Source: Oscillospiraceae bacterium (GTDB lineage: Bacteria > Bacillota > Clostridia > Oscillospirales > Oscillospiraceae). Taken from it: DNA of 6,585 nucleotides. Positions within the stretch are counted from its first letter, which is position 1, and the number at the start of each line of letters is the position of its first letter. A program made the translations under genes and the position numbers. The DNA lies in the NCBI GenBank assembly GCA_009785655.1, contig WQVW01000100.1, positions 1-6,585 of the forward strand, given 5' to 3'. Shown piece by piece: positions 1 through 6,585 of the stretch. The notes beneath the pieces were generated by a model that saw only the letters and a program-made list of their open reading frames with translations, did not search any database and was not told the DNA's origin.

Positions 1-6
1 CTGCGC

Positions 7-13
7 AGAAAGG
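7..13 (+). promoter_or_regulatory. Ribosome binding site of secA
   Basis: AGAAAGG lies 7 nt before the ATG at 21, a good Shine-Dalgarno match at a normal distance. It supports that start. The only other bases upstream (1-20) are too few to show a promoter or the end of a preceding gene. Confidence 0.7.
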
Positions 14-20
14 CAATTGT

Positions 21-2828
21 ATGATTAAACAAGCATTTTCAAAGGTTTTCGGTACCCACAATGACCGGGAGCTGAAAGCACTTTCACCCTTAATAGACAA
101 TATCGAGAGCCTGGAGGATGAGTTCCGAGCATTGCCGGACGAGGCGTTGAAAGCAAAGACCGCAGAATTCAAGCAAAGATTCCAAAACGGTGAGACGCTA
201 GACGATTTGCTGCCGGAGGCGTTCGCCGCCGTGCGAGAGGCATCTGACCGTGTGCTCGGTATGCGGCCGTTCAAGGTGCAGCTTATCGGTGGTGCCGTTT
301 TGCACCAGGGGCGAATTGCAGAGATGAAGACGGGTGAGGGTAAGACGCTGGTTGCCGTAATGCCCGCATACTTAAACGCGATCGCCGGAAAAGGTGTACA
401 TGTCGTGACCGTTAACGATTATCTCGCCCGGCGTGACAGTGAGTGGATGGGCAAAGTCCACCGATTTATGGGGTTAAGCGTCGGTCTGATTGTCCACGGG
501 CTGAAGCCGAGTGAGCGCCGGGACGCTTACGCCGCCGATATCACTTACGGCACGAATAACGAACTGGGATTCGATTACCTGCGTGACAACATGGCACTGT
601 ATAAGCAGGATATGGTTCAGCGCGGCCACTCATTCGCGATCGTCGATGAGGTGGACTCGATCCTGATAGACGAAGCGAGAACGCCGTTGATCATATCGGG
701 GCAGGGTGACGAATCCACCGATCTGTATACGAAAGTTAACGAATTTGTCCTGAGATTGAAAAAAGCCGTTTACGCGACGATTGACGAAAAGGCGCAAGAG
801 GATGAGACACTTGATGCCGATTACGTCGTCGATGAAAAGGCGAAGACAGCCACATTAACCGCCCGCGGAATAGAGAAGGCGGAGACGCATTTCGGCCTTG
901 AAAACTTGGCAGACCTGGAAAACAGCACGTTGTCACACCATATAAATCAGGCGTTACACGCACACGGAATAAAGCAAAAAGATGTGGATTACGTCGTCAA
1001 AGACGGTGAGGTTATCATTGTTGATGAATTCACCGGAAGACTCATGATGGGCAGGCGGTATTCTGAAGGATTACATCAGGCGATAGAGGCGAAAGAGCGC
1101 GTGGAAGTCGCGAGAGAGAGTAAGACGCTGGCGACCATCACGTTCCAAAACTATTTCCGCCTATACGACAAACTCTCCGGCATGACCGGAACGGCGTTGA
1201 CCGAGGCGGAGGAGTTCGGGGCGATCTATAAGCTTGATATTATCGAGATACCGACAAACAAGCCGCTTGCCCGTATTGACAACCCGGACGTGGTATATAA
1301 AACCGAAAACGGAAAATTCCGGGCGATAATCGACCAGATCGAAGTATGTAACCAAAACGGACAGCCTGTGCTTGTCGGTACCGTTTCGATTGAGAAGAGT
1401 GAACTGTTGGCCAGTATGCTGAAAAAACGCGGCGTAAAGCACAACGTGCTCAACGCGAAACACCATGAAAAAGAGGCGGAAATAATCGCACAGGCGGGTA
1501 AGATCGGCGCGGTCACGATAGCGACCAACATGGCCGGGCGCGGCACCGACATAAAGCTTGGCGGTAACGCTGAGTATATGGCCAAGCATGACATGAAAAA
1601 GGCGGGGTTATCGGACGAGCTGATTGTGGAAGCGACAGGCTACGCCGAAACAGACGATGAGGAAATTCTTAATGCGCGGAAAATGTTTGCCGAGAAGATG
1701 GAGATACATGATAAAATCGTTTCCGAGGAAGCGGAGAAAGTGAAAAAAGCCGGGGGACTGTTCATTATCGGAACAGAGCGGCACGAAGCGCGTCGTATCG
1801 ACAATCAGCTGCGCGGACGTGCAGGAAGGCAAGGGGATCCCGGAGAGACGCGGTTCTATATCGCGATGACGGATGATATTATGCGGCTGTTCGGATCTGA
1901 GCGGATCATGGGTATGATGGATTCGCTGGGCTTTGACGAAGATACGCCGATTGATAAAAAGATGCTTTCAAACGCGATAGAAACAGCCCAGCGCCGGGTT
2001 GAAAGCCGTAACTTCCAGTCCCGTAAAAATGTGCTCGAATATGACGATGTGATGAATACGCAGCGTACGTTGATCTACGATCAACGCCAGAAGGTGTTGA
2101 ATGGGGATGATATCCGCGAAAATATTCAGGGCATGATAGAGGAAGTGATTGAAAGCGCAGTCGGCACGGGCGCCAACGAAACGGCGAGAATTGAGACCCA
2201 GGAACAGCTTGTCGAGATTGTAACACCGCTGGAGAGTTTGTTCCTGAAAAAAGGAGAGATAGAACTCCCGAAACCTGACGGATTCTCCGCCGAAGCACTG
2301 ACAGCGTTGATAGAAGAAAAAGCAAAAGCTGTTTATGCGGCCAAGGAAACCGCGCTTGGATCCGTGGCAATACCGCGTGCGGACACCGGGGAGACCGACA
2401 ATGTTCCAGTGATGCGCGAGCTTGAGCGGGTCGTCATGCTGCGTGTGGTCGATGAATTTTGGATGGAGCATATCGACGCGATGGAGAGCTTGCGCGATAG
2501 CGTAAGATTGCGTGCATACGGACAGGTAAATCCGGTAGACGAATATAAGCGCGAAGGCTTCGATATGTTCGAGGAAATGATCGGCGGAATAAAAGAAGAG
2601 GTTGTCCGGCGGATGTTTATCGCCCAGGTGAGGAAAGAGCAGCCGTTGCAGCGTCGCGGTGTCGCGCGGAACTTCAACGCCGCGCAGAGTGCCGGGGGAG
2701 ACGGTGTGAAGAAACAGCCGGTCAAAGCAGAAGATAAAATAGGCCGCAACGCTCCATGTCCTTGCGGAAAGCTGCGCCCGAACGGATTGCCAATGAAGTA
2801 TAAAGACTGCTGCGGACGCGGTGCGTAA
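21..2828 (+). CDS. secA: Protein translocase subunit SecA (preprotein-export ATPase)
   Basis: SecA is the ATP-driven motor that pushes unfolded preproteins through the SecYEG channel, working at the inner face of the cytoplasmic membrane. The 935-residue product has the full domain order. NBD1 carries the Walker A motif TGEGKT (104-109) and the DEVD box (209-212). The preprotein cross-linking domain spans about 225-385 and includes DEFTGRLMMGRRYSEGLHQA (335-354). NBD2 carries NMAGRGTDIKLGG (503-515) and QLRGRAGRQGDPGE (596-609). The helical scaffold contains NVLEYDDVMNTQR (670-682). A SEC-C zinc-binding tail follows (cysteines 913, 915, 930, 931). It is longer than E. coli SecA (901) or B. 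subtilis SecA (841), mainly because of an insertion in NBD2 at about 515-577, of a kind I recall from clostridial SecAs. The ATG at 21 fits family N-termini and has a good SD. The gene overlaps the next one by up to 8 nt and looks intact. Identification is secure. Confidence 0.98.
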   Translation: MIKQAFSKVFGTHNDRELKALSPLIDNIESLEDEFRALPDEALKAKTAEFKQRFQNGETLDDLLPEAFAAVREASDRVLGMRPFKVQLIGGAVLHQGRIAEMKTGEGKTLVAVMPAYLNAIAGKGVHVVTVNDYLARRDSEWMGKVHRFMGLSVGLIVHGLKPSERRDAYAADITYGTNNELGFDYLRDNMALYKQDMVQRGHSFAIVDEVDSILIDEARTPLIISGQGDESTDLYTKVNEFVLRLKKAVYATIDEKAQEDETLDADYVVDEKAKTATLTARGIEKAETHFGLENLADLENSTLSHHINQALHAHGIKQKDVDYVVKDGEVIIVDEFTGRLMMGRRYSEGLHQAIEAKERVEVARESKTLATITFQNYFRLYDKLSGMTGTALTEAEEFGAIYKLDIIEIPTNKPLARIDNPDVVYKTENGKFRAIIDQIEVCNQNGQPVLVGTVSIEKSELLASMLKKRGVKHNVLNAKHHEKEAEIIAQAGKIGAVTIATNMAGRGTDIKLGGNAEYMAKHDMKKAGLSDELIVEATGYAETDDEEILNARKMFAEKMEIHDKIVSEEAEKVKKAGGLFIIGTERHEARRIDNQLRGRAGRQGDPGETRFYIAMTDDIMRLFGSERIMGMMDSLGFDEDTPIDKKMLSNAIETAQRRVESRNFQSRKNVLEYDDVMNTQRTLIYDQRQKVLNGDDIRENIQGMIEEVIESAVGTGANETARIETQEQLVEIVTPLESLFLKKGEIELPKPDGFSAEALTALIEEKAKAVYAAKETALGSVAIPRADTGETDNVPVMRELERVVMLRVVDEFWMEHIDAMESLRDSVRLRAYGQVNPVDEYKREGFDMFEEMIGGIKEEVVRRMFIAQVRKEQPLQRRGVARNFNAAQSAGGDGVKKQPVKAEDKIGRNAPCPCGKLRPNGLPMKYKDCCGRGA

Positions 2829-2832
2829 AATG
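2821..2832 (+). promoter_or_regulatory. secA-pgeF stop/start overlap, probable termination-reinitiation site
   Basis: Within 12 bases lie a GTG (2821), the secA stop TAA (2826-2828) and an ATG (2830), the last two in the arrangement TAA-A-ATG. No purine-rich SD is visible in the 25 bases upstream, unlike the other three starts in the window. The likely reading is that ribosomes ending secA restart here, tying PgeF output to secA translation. Confidence 0.5.
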
Positions 2833-3621
2833 CTTGTCGAACAGACAGCACATGGTGTCACCTACATGACCGCACCCAATATAGCGGCCGTCCATGCATT
2901 TACCACAAGAATCGGCGGTGTGAGCGCAGGAGCTTATGCGTCGATGAATCTCGGCATGAATCGCGGGGACAATCCCGACAACGTTCGGGAGAATTACGAT
3001 AAGATCTGCCGCGCCCTTGATATTGAGACAAAGGACATCGTCTGTTCGCGTCAAGTGCACGGCAAGCATGTTGCAGTTGTCACGCGTGAGGATTGTGGTG
3101 AAATCTATCAGCCCTCACCGCGTGAGGCTGATGGGTTTATCACAAATGAACCGGGTGTTGCACTGATGGTATTCACAGCGGATTGCGTGCCGATTTTACT
3201 GCATGATTCGCAGCGCGGCGTGATTGCGGCAGTTCATGCCGGGTGGCGGGGGACGGCGATGGATATCACAGGTGAGGCTGTGCGAAAAATGGTGGAGATA
3301 TTCGGGTGTGCTGATATACAAGCCGCCATCGGCCCCTGTATATCGCAGTGTTGTTTTGAAACCGGAACGGATGTTACAGATGCGTTGCACGATGTGCTTG
3401 GCGAAGATGCGGCGCGCTGTATCGAAAGCCGCAACGGCGCATGGATGGTAGACTTGAAAGAAGCGAACCGCCTGTTGCTTTTGCAGGCTGGTGTGCGGAA
3501 CATAGCGGTATCAGATGAATGTACATCCTGCCTATCTGATAAATACTGGTCTCACCGCAGGATGGGTACGGAGCGCGGGAGCCAGGCAGCGATAATTGTG
3601 ATGAAAGGGAACACATTGTGA
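2821..3621 (+). CDS. pgeF: PgeF/YfiH-family protein (purine nucleoside phosphorylase / peptidoglycan editing factor, laccase domain)
   Basis: This 266-residue protein belongs to the YfiH/YlmD/FAMIN (Cu-oxidase_4) family of small cytosolic enzymes. Members are reported to act as purine nucleoside phosphorylases and adenosine deaminases; E. coli YfiH is also described as a factor that prevents misincorporation into peptidoglycan. The metal-site and catalytic residues are all present: His80 in RQVHG, Cys122 in TADCVP and His139 in AVHAGWRGT. Other family signatures are FTTRIGGVS (28-36), ADGFITN (103-109), GPCIS (171-175) and a C-terminal SHRRMGTERG (244-253). Length is normal. The start is uncertain. 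GTG at 2821 overlaps secA by 8 nt; ATG at 2830 begins one base after the secA stop and shortens the protein by 3 residues. Neither has an SD, so translation probably depends on ribosomes finishing secA. The substrate cannot be told from sequence. Confidence 0.93.
   Translation: MRKMLVEQTAHGVTYMTAPNIAAVHAFTTRIGGVSAGAYASMNLGMNRGDNPDNVRENYDKICRALDIETKDIVCSRQVHGKHVAVVTREDCGEIYQPSPREADGFITNEPGVALMVFTADCVPILLHDSQRGVIAAVHAGWRGTAMDITGEAVRKMVEIFGCADIQAAIGPCISQCCFETGTDVTDALHDVLGEDAARCIESRNGAWMVDLKEANRLLLLQAGVRNIAVSDECTSCLSDKYWSHRRMGTERGSQAAIIVMKGNTL
3604..3610 (+). promoter_or_regulatory. Ribosome binding site of the substrate-binding lipoprotein gene
   Basis: AAAGGGA sits inside the 3' end of pgeF, 7 nt before the GTG at 3618. 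It supports this GTG, which also gives the complete lipoprotein signal peptide. The GTGA at 3618-3621 joins this start to the pgeF stop, so the two genes are probably translationally coupled. Confidence 0.7.
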
Positions 3622-5426
3622 CAAAACGGTTTTCGAAAATTCTGACAGTGGTTGTGCTAATGACGGCGATTTTGCTGTCGCTGCCGGGCTGTTGGTGGAT
3701 GGATCAGGAGTCTGAAAACTTAGCGGATGACTATGCGGAAGTATCGGGAGATGCGTCGACCGCGGCACCGATTCGCCGGCCTTCGCCAAGGGGGCGGTTT
3801 ACGTTGAGGTATGCCCCGGGCAGTACGCTGAACCCAATCACTGCAATGAACCGCGATAATATAATTGTATCTTCGCTGATATACGAAAGCCTTTTTGTGA
3901 TCAATGAGCATTTTATGGCAGAGCCTGTACTTGTCGAGAGTTATTATACAGAGGATTTTATTACGTATGTAATCAACATCATGCCCGGCATAGCGATGCA
4001 CAATGGCACCTATCTTACCGCTGACGATGTTGCGTACTCACTGCGGCAAGCAAGGCTTTCCGGCAGATTTGTCAATAGGCTGAGGGCTGTTGAAAGCATT
4101 ACTTCAAACGGGGAACTGACGGTGACGATTGTATTAAACATGCAAAACAGCCGTTTTACCAATCTGTTGGATGTCCCCATAATAAAAAGCGGGACATCAG
4201 GAAGCCGCATTCCGCCGGGGAGCGGGCCGTATATATACGTGGGCGCGGGCGATATGTTACTGCAGCGTTTTGACGGACACAGAGATTATTCGCGTATGCC
4301 GTTTAATTTGGTTCATCTGCTGGAGTGTGATTACAACGAAATCAACACGCTCTTTTCAGATGGGGCGTTGAGCCTGATATGGGACGACCCGGCAGGACTT
4401 GTTGAGATAAATTTAAACCGCGCGCATGAGGCGAGATTCTATGATACGACAACACTTCAATTCTTAGGATTTAATACACGCAACGCAGCCTTGAGCGTAC
4501 CGAGTGTGCGACGCGCCATAGGATTTGCAGTTGACCGTGAACATATCGTTAACACGATCATGCCGGAACATGCTGCGGTGAGCGCGCCGGTGGCACTTTC
4601 TCCGGCGTATCGGCTTTATAACAGTGACTGGGAAAATGCTTTATCTGAAGGGGAAATGGCCGCGTTACTGACAGTGTTATACAATTTAGACCGGGATCCG
4701 GTCGCGTTGGTTTTTGATGAAAGCGGCGAAAGGTTTGAAGAGATATTTGCCCCGCACGCATCAATAGAAGCATTGGAAGCGGCGTTAAGAGAACCGCTTG
4801 TCCGGGCGACCGCGTTGCTTGCCCAAGCCGGGTTGGCTGACCGTAATTACAATTCGTTCCTTGATGTTCCGGATGGGTACGGCGGCTTTGTGGAGTTTAC
4901 CATTGACTTTATCGTCAATGAAGAAAACGTGTTTAAGGTGGAAAGTGCCCGCGCGATTACAGAAACACTCAGGCAAATAGGTTTCAATATCACGCTGCGA
5001 GAACTGCCTTGGGAAGCGTTTTTAAGTGCTTTGGGGAATGGAGACTTCGACATGTATTACGGAGAAGTCACCCTTGGTGCGGATTTTGACTTCTCATCAC
5101 TATTGTTGCCGGGCGGCAGACATAACCACGGAGGCACGGGCAGAGAAGAGTACAGGGCGTATATGGAGCTTTTCTTGAGAGCCGGCACAGACAGGGAAGA
5201 GGCGTTGGCGGCAAGCGCACTTGTGGACAGAATCAACAGAAGCGCACCATTTGTTCCGATACTGTATAAGCGGAACGTGATATACACGCCAAGAGGTGCG
5301 ATCACGGCGAGAGAAGCAAGCGAACGTGTCGAAGAGAACGGAAGCACACCCGAAGTATCGCCGAGCCAGTCAACCGTTTTCCGCAACCTGGCTGATTGGG
5401 TGGTGGACTTTACAAAGTTGAATTAA
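3618..5426 (+). CDS. ABC transporter substrate-binding lipoprotein, family 5 (peptide/nickel-type), orphan
   Basis: This 602-residue protein resembles the extracellular solute-binding family 5 (OppA/DppA/NikA type), which captures peptides, nickel or other small solutes for an ABC importer. The N-terminus is a lipoprotein signal: MTKRFSK, a hydrophobic stretch (8-22) and lipobox LPGC with Cys25, predicting a lipid-anchored protein on the outer face of the membrane. An acidic, Pro/Ser-rich linker follows to about residue 60. Family landmarks are LNPITAMNRDNIIVSSLIYE (71-90), GIAMHNGTYLTADDVAYSLR (124-143), GSGPYIY (201-207), LGFNTRNAALSVPSVRRAIG (283-302) with AVDREHI (304-310), ALLAQAGL (399-406) and a closing FRNLADW (588-594). 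Residues about 336-393 look like an insertion relative to typical members. It starts with GTG, overlapping the pgeF stop by 4 nt. No permease or ATPase gene is in view, so its partner transporter is unknown. The family is clear from motifs; the ligand is not predictable. Confidence 0.88.
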   Translation: MTKRFSKILTVVVLMTAILLSLPGCWWMDQESENLADDYAEVSGDASTAAPIRRPSPRGRFTLRYAPGSTLNPITAMNRDNIIVSSLIYESLFVINEHFMAEPVLVESYYTEDFITYVINIMPGIAMHNGTYLTADDVAYSLRQARLSGRFVNRLRAVESITSNGELTVTIVLNMQNSRFTNLLDVPIIKSGTSGSRIPPGSGPYIYVGAGDMLLQRFDGHRDYSRMPFNLVHLLECDYNEINTLFSDGALSLIWDDPAGLVEINLNRAHEARFYDTTTLQFLGFNTRNAALSVPSVRRAIGFAVDREHIVNTIMPEHAAVSAPVALSPAYRLYNSDWENALSEGEMAALLTVLYNLDRDPVALVFDESGERFEEIFAPHASIEALEAALREPLVRATALLAQAGLADRNYNSFLDVPDGYGGFVEFTIDFIVNEENVFKVESARAITETLRQIGFNITLRELPWEAFLSALGNGDFDMYYGEVTLGADFDFSSLLLPGGRHNHGGTGREEYRAYMELFLRAGTDREEALAASALVDRINRSAPFVPILYKRNVIYTPRGAITAREASERVEENGSTPEVSPSQSTVFRNLADWVVDFTKLN

Positions 5427-5477
5427 ATGACCATGCTTCGCAGTTGAGAAACGATTTTAAACAAAGGGGATTCTGAT
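5427..5477 (+). other. Short intergenic gap, no terminator seen
   Basis: These 51 bases separate the lipoprotein stop from the purL start. I find no GC-rich hairpin followed by a T-run, and no -35/-10 pair at proper spacing. TTGAGA (5444-5449) has no usable -10 about 17 nt on. The gap is too short for a purine riboswitch. purL is therefore probably read through from upstream. Confidence 0.6.
5463..5470 (+). promoter_or_regulatory. Ribosome binding site of purL
   Basis: AAAGGGGA lies 7 nt before the ATG at 5478. It is the strongest Shine-Dalgarno match in the window and fixes the purL start, whose protein then begins as expected for the family (MGVFRCYSEKREGFDVEA). Confidence 0.75.
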
Positions 5478-6585
5478 ATGGGCGTATTCAGATGCTATAG
5501 CGAAAAGCGCGAGGGATTTGATGTTGAGGCACAAGCGTTGGCACGTGATCTGCGCGACTTTCTTGGGATATACGAATTGGAGTCGGTGCGGCTGCTTAAC
5601 AGGTACGACGTGGAAGGCATCACGGAAAGTATCTATAGAATCGCACGCGAAAATGTGTTTTCAGAGCCGCAGGTGGACGATTGTTATGATGAAACTCCGC
5701 CGGAGTTTGGGATTGAAGCCAGGACACTGATTGTCGAAATGCTGCCGGGACAGTATGACCAACGGGCGGATTCCTGTGCCCAATGCATCCAAATGATTAC
5801 CAGAGGGGATTTGCCGACAGTGAAAGCGGCCAAACTATATGCGCTGACCGGCAATCTAACCGGCGAAGATATGGCCAAAGTGCGAGAGTATCTGATCAAC
5901 CCCGTCGAATCCCGCGAAGCATCGCCGGAAAAGCCCGATACGCTGACGGTGGATTATCCGGAGCCTGAACCCGTTAAAACACTGCACGGATTCATCAAGG
6001 CGGGGGATGATGCGCTGAACGGATATCTGCAAGCATTCGGTCTTGCGATGGACTTAAACGATTTGCGTTTTATGCAGAAATATTTTGCGGAAACAGAAAG
6101 ACGTGACCCAACCGAGACAGAGTTGCGGATGATTGATACATATTGGTCAGATCACTGTCGTCACACGACGTTTAATACGCATATTACCAATGTGTCGATA
6201 GATGATGCTGATATCAACGCCGCGTACAAGGCGTATCTTGATGCGCGCCATGAAGTGTACGGAGACAACGCCGACAGTCGCCCGCAAACACTGATGGATA
6301 TCGCGACCATCGCGGCGAAAGTTCTGCGTAAGCGCGGGTTGCTTTCTAATATCGACATCTCCGAAGAAGTCAACGCCTGTTCAATTCATGTAGACGTCGA
6401 TGTGGACGGCAAAACAGAAGATTGGCTCTTAATGTTCAAGAACGAAACGCACAATCATCCAACGGAGATTGAGCCGTTCGGTGGTGCGGCCACATGCGTA
6501 GGCGGCGCGATACGCGACCCGCTGTCAGGCAGGGCGTATGTCTATCAGGCGATGAGAATTACAGGTGCAGGTGACCCTAGCGCAG
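5478..6585 (+). CDS. purL: Phosphoribosylformylglycinamidine synthase (FGAM synthase), 5' part, truncated by window end
   Basis: PurL performs the fourth step of de novo purine synthesis in the cytosol: FGAR + glutamine + ATP to FGAM. The open frame runs off the window after 369 complete codons and one extra base, so no stop is visible. It begins with a PurS-like N-terminal domain (FDVEAQALARDLRDFLGI, 14-31; RLLNRYDVEGI, 38-48; FSEPQVD, 61-67). A linker follows to about 220. The synthetase core then starts with YWSDHCRHTTF (222-232), whose His226 aligns with the catalytic histidine of the family. KNETHNHPTEIEPFGG (321-336) and VGGAIRDPLSGRAY (341-354) follow. The fused PurS-like domain shows this is the large single-chain form, about 1,200 or more residues in clostridial relatives, which carries its own glutaminase domain at the missing C-terminus. 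It is preceded by the lipoprotein gene with a 51-nt gap and a strong SD. No riboswitch precedes it here. Identification is secure. Confidence 0.96.
   Translation, partial: MGVFRCYSEKREGFDVEAQALARDLRDFLGIYELESVRLLNRYDVEGITESIYRIARENVFSEPQVDDCYDETPPEFGIEARTLIVEMLPGQYDQRADSCAQCIQMITRGDLPTVKAAKLYALTGNLTGEDMAKVREYLINPVESREASPEKPDTLTVDYPEPEPVKTLHGFIKAGDDALNGYLQAFGLAMDLNDLRFMQKYFAETERRDPTETELRMIDTYWSDHCRHTTFNTHITNVSIDDADINAAYKAYLDARHEVYGDNADSRPQTLMDIATIAAKVLRKRGLLSNIDISEEVNACSIHVDVDVDGKTEDWLLMFKNETHNHPTEIEPFGGAATCVGGAIRDPLSGRAYVYQAMRITGAGDPSA

Noticed and set aside
1161..1594. Two overlapping minus-strand open frames opposite the middle of secA
   Set aside because: Both are shadows of secA codons in conserved NBD regions, with no recognisable protein motif.
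2070..2084. TTGAT...ATCAA resembling an FNR/CRP-family site within secA
   Set aside because: The spacer is 5 nt instead of the 4 nt of an FNR box, and the site is deep inside a coding region, far from any start.
1968..2861. Long open frame on the minus strand (about 297 codons) opposite the 3' part of secA
   Set aside because: It lies entirely over well-conserved secA sequence and the secA/pgeF junction. Its translation is rich in Cys, His and Phe without recognisable motifs, and it has no context of its own. It reflects the codon usage of secA.
4170..4198. Inverted repeat GATGTCCC / GGGACATC with a 13-nt loop in the lipoprotein gene
   Set aside because: It lies in coding sequence with no T-run after it. 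About two 8-bp inverted repeats with loops under 20 nt are expected by chance in a window this long.
5427..5447. Six-codon frame ATG...TGA between the lipoprotein gene and purL (MTMLRS)
   Set aside because: It follows the TAA immediately, but it has no SD, is very short and has no attenuator-like structure after it, so a leader peptide is not supported.
5444..5479. Possible promoter before purL (TTGAGA with TGATAT)
   Set aside because: The spacing between the two elements is about 24 nt instead of about 17, and the second element overlaps the purL ATG.
5692..5708. Palindrome AAACTCCGCCGGAGTTT in purL
   Set aside because: It falls in coding sequence for DETPPEFG, with no terminator-like tail or operator context. 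It is of a length expected by chance.
5518..5968. Short + strand frames within purL
   Set aside because: They lie in a different frame from purL, whose translation in frame with the ATG at 5478 shows conserved FGAM synthase motifs throughout.

Overview
The window looks like a stretch of bacterial chromosome from a Firmicute, most likely of class Clostridia. This rests on three things: a SecA with the large insertion in its second nucleotide-binding domain and a C-terminal zinc finger; a long single-chain PurL of the clostridial type; and strong Shine-Dalgarno (SD) sequences placed exactly 7 nt before three of the four starts. Base composition is roughly balanced. The lineage is inferred from protein character, not from a database search.

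The layout is four genes, all on the + strand and almost without gaps. secA (21-2828) encodes the protein-export ATPase. It overlaps pgeF (2821-3621), a YfiH/FAMIN-family 'laccase-domain' protein. pgeF overlaps by 4 nt (GTGA) the gene for a family 5 ABC-transporter substrate-binding lipoprotein (3618-5426). A 51-nt gap with no visible terminator or convincing promoter leads to purL (5478 to the window end), which is cut off after about 369 codons. Nothing coding is supported on the minus strand.

The packing suggests one polycistronic transcript whose promoter lies upstream of the window. The functional logic is mixed. SecA would export the lipoprotein precursor among many other clients, which is a general and not a specific link. 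PgeF-family enzymes have been tied both to purine nucleoside phosphorolysis or deamination and to peptidoglycan proofreading. The first fits the purL neighbour. The second loosely fits the lipoprotein, because relatives in its family bind peptides, including a murein peptide. Neither link is proved here.

I see no mobile element, CRISPR array, RNA gene, riboswitch or toxin-antitoxin pair, and no convincing new system. The points most worth a second look are the orphan substrate-binding lipoprotein with an apparent inserted segment, the stretched zinc-binding tail of SecA, and the pgeF start, which lacks an SD and appears to depend on coupling.
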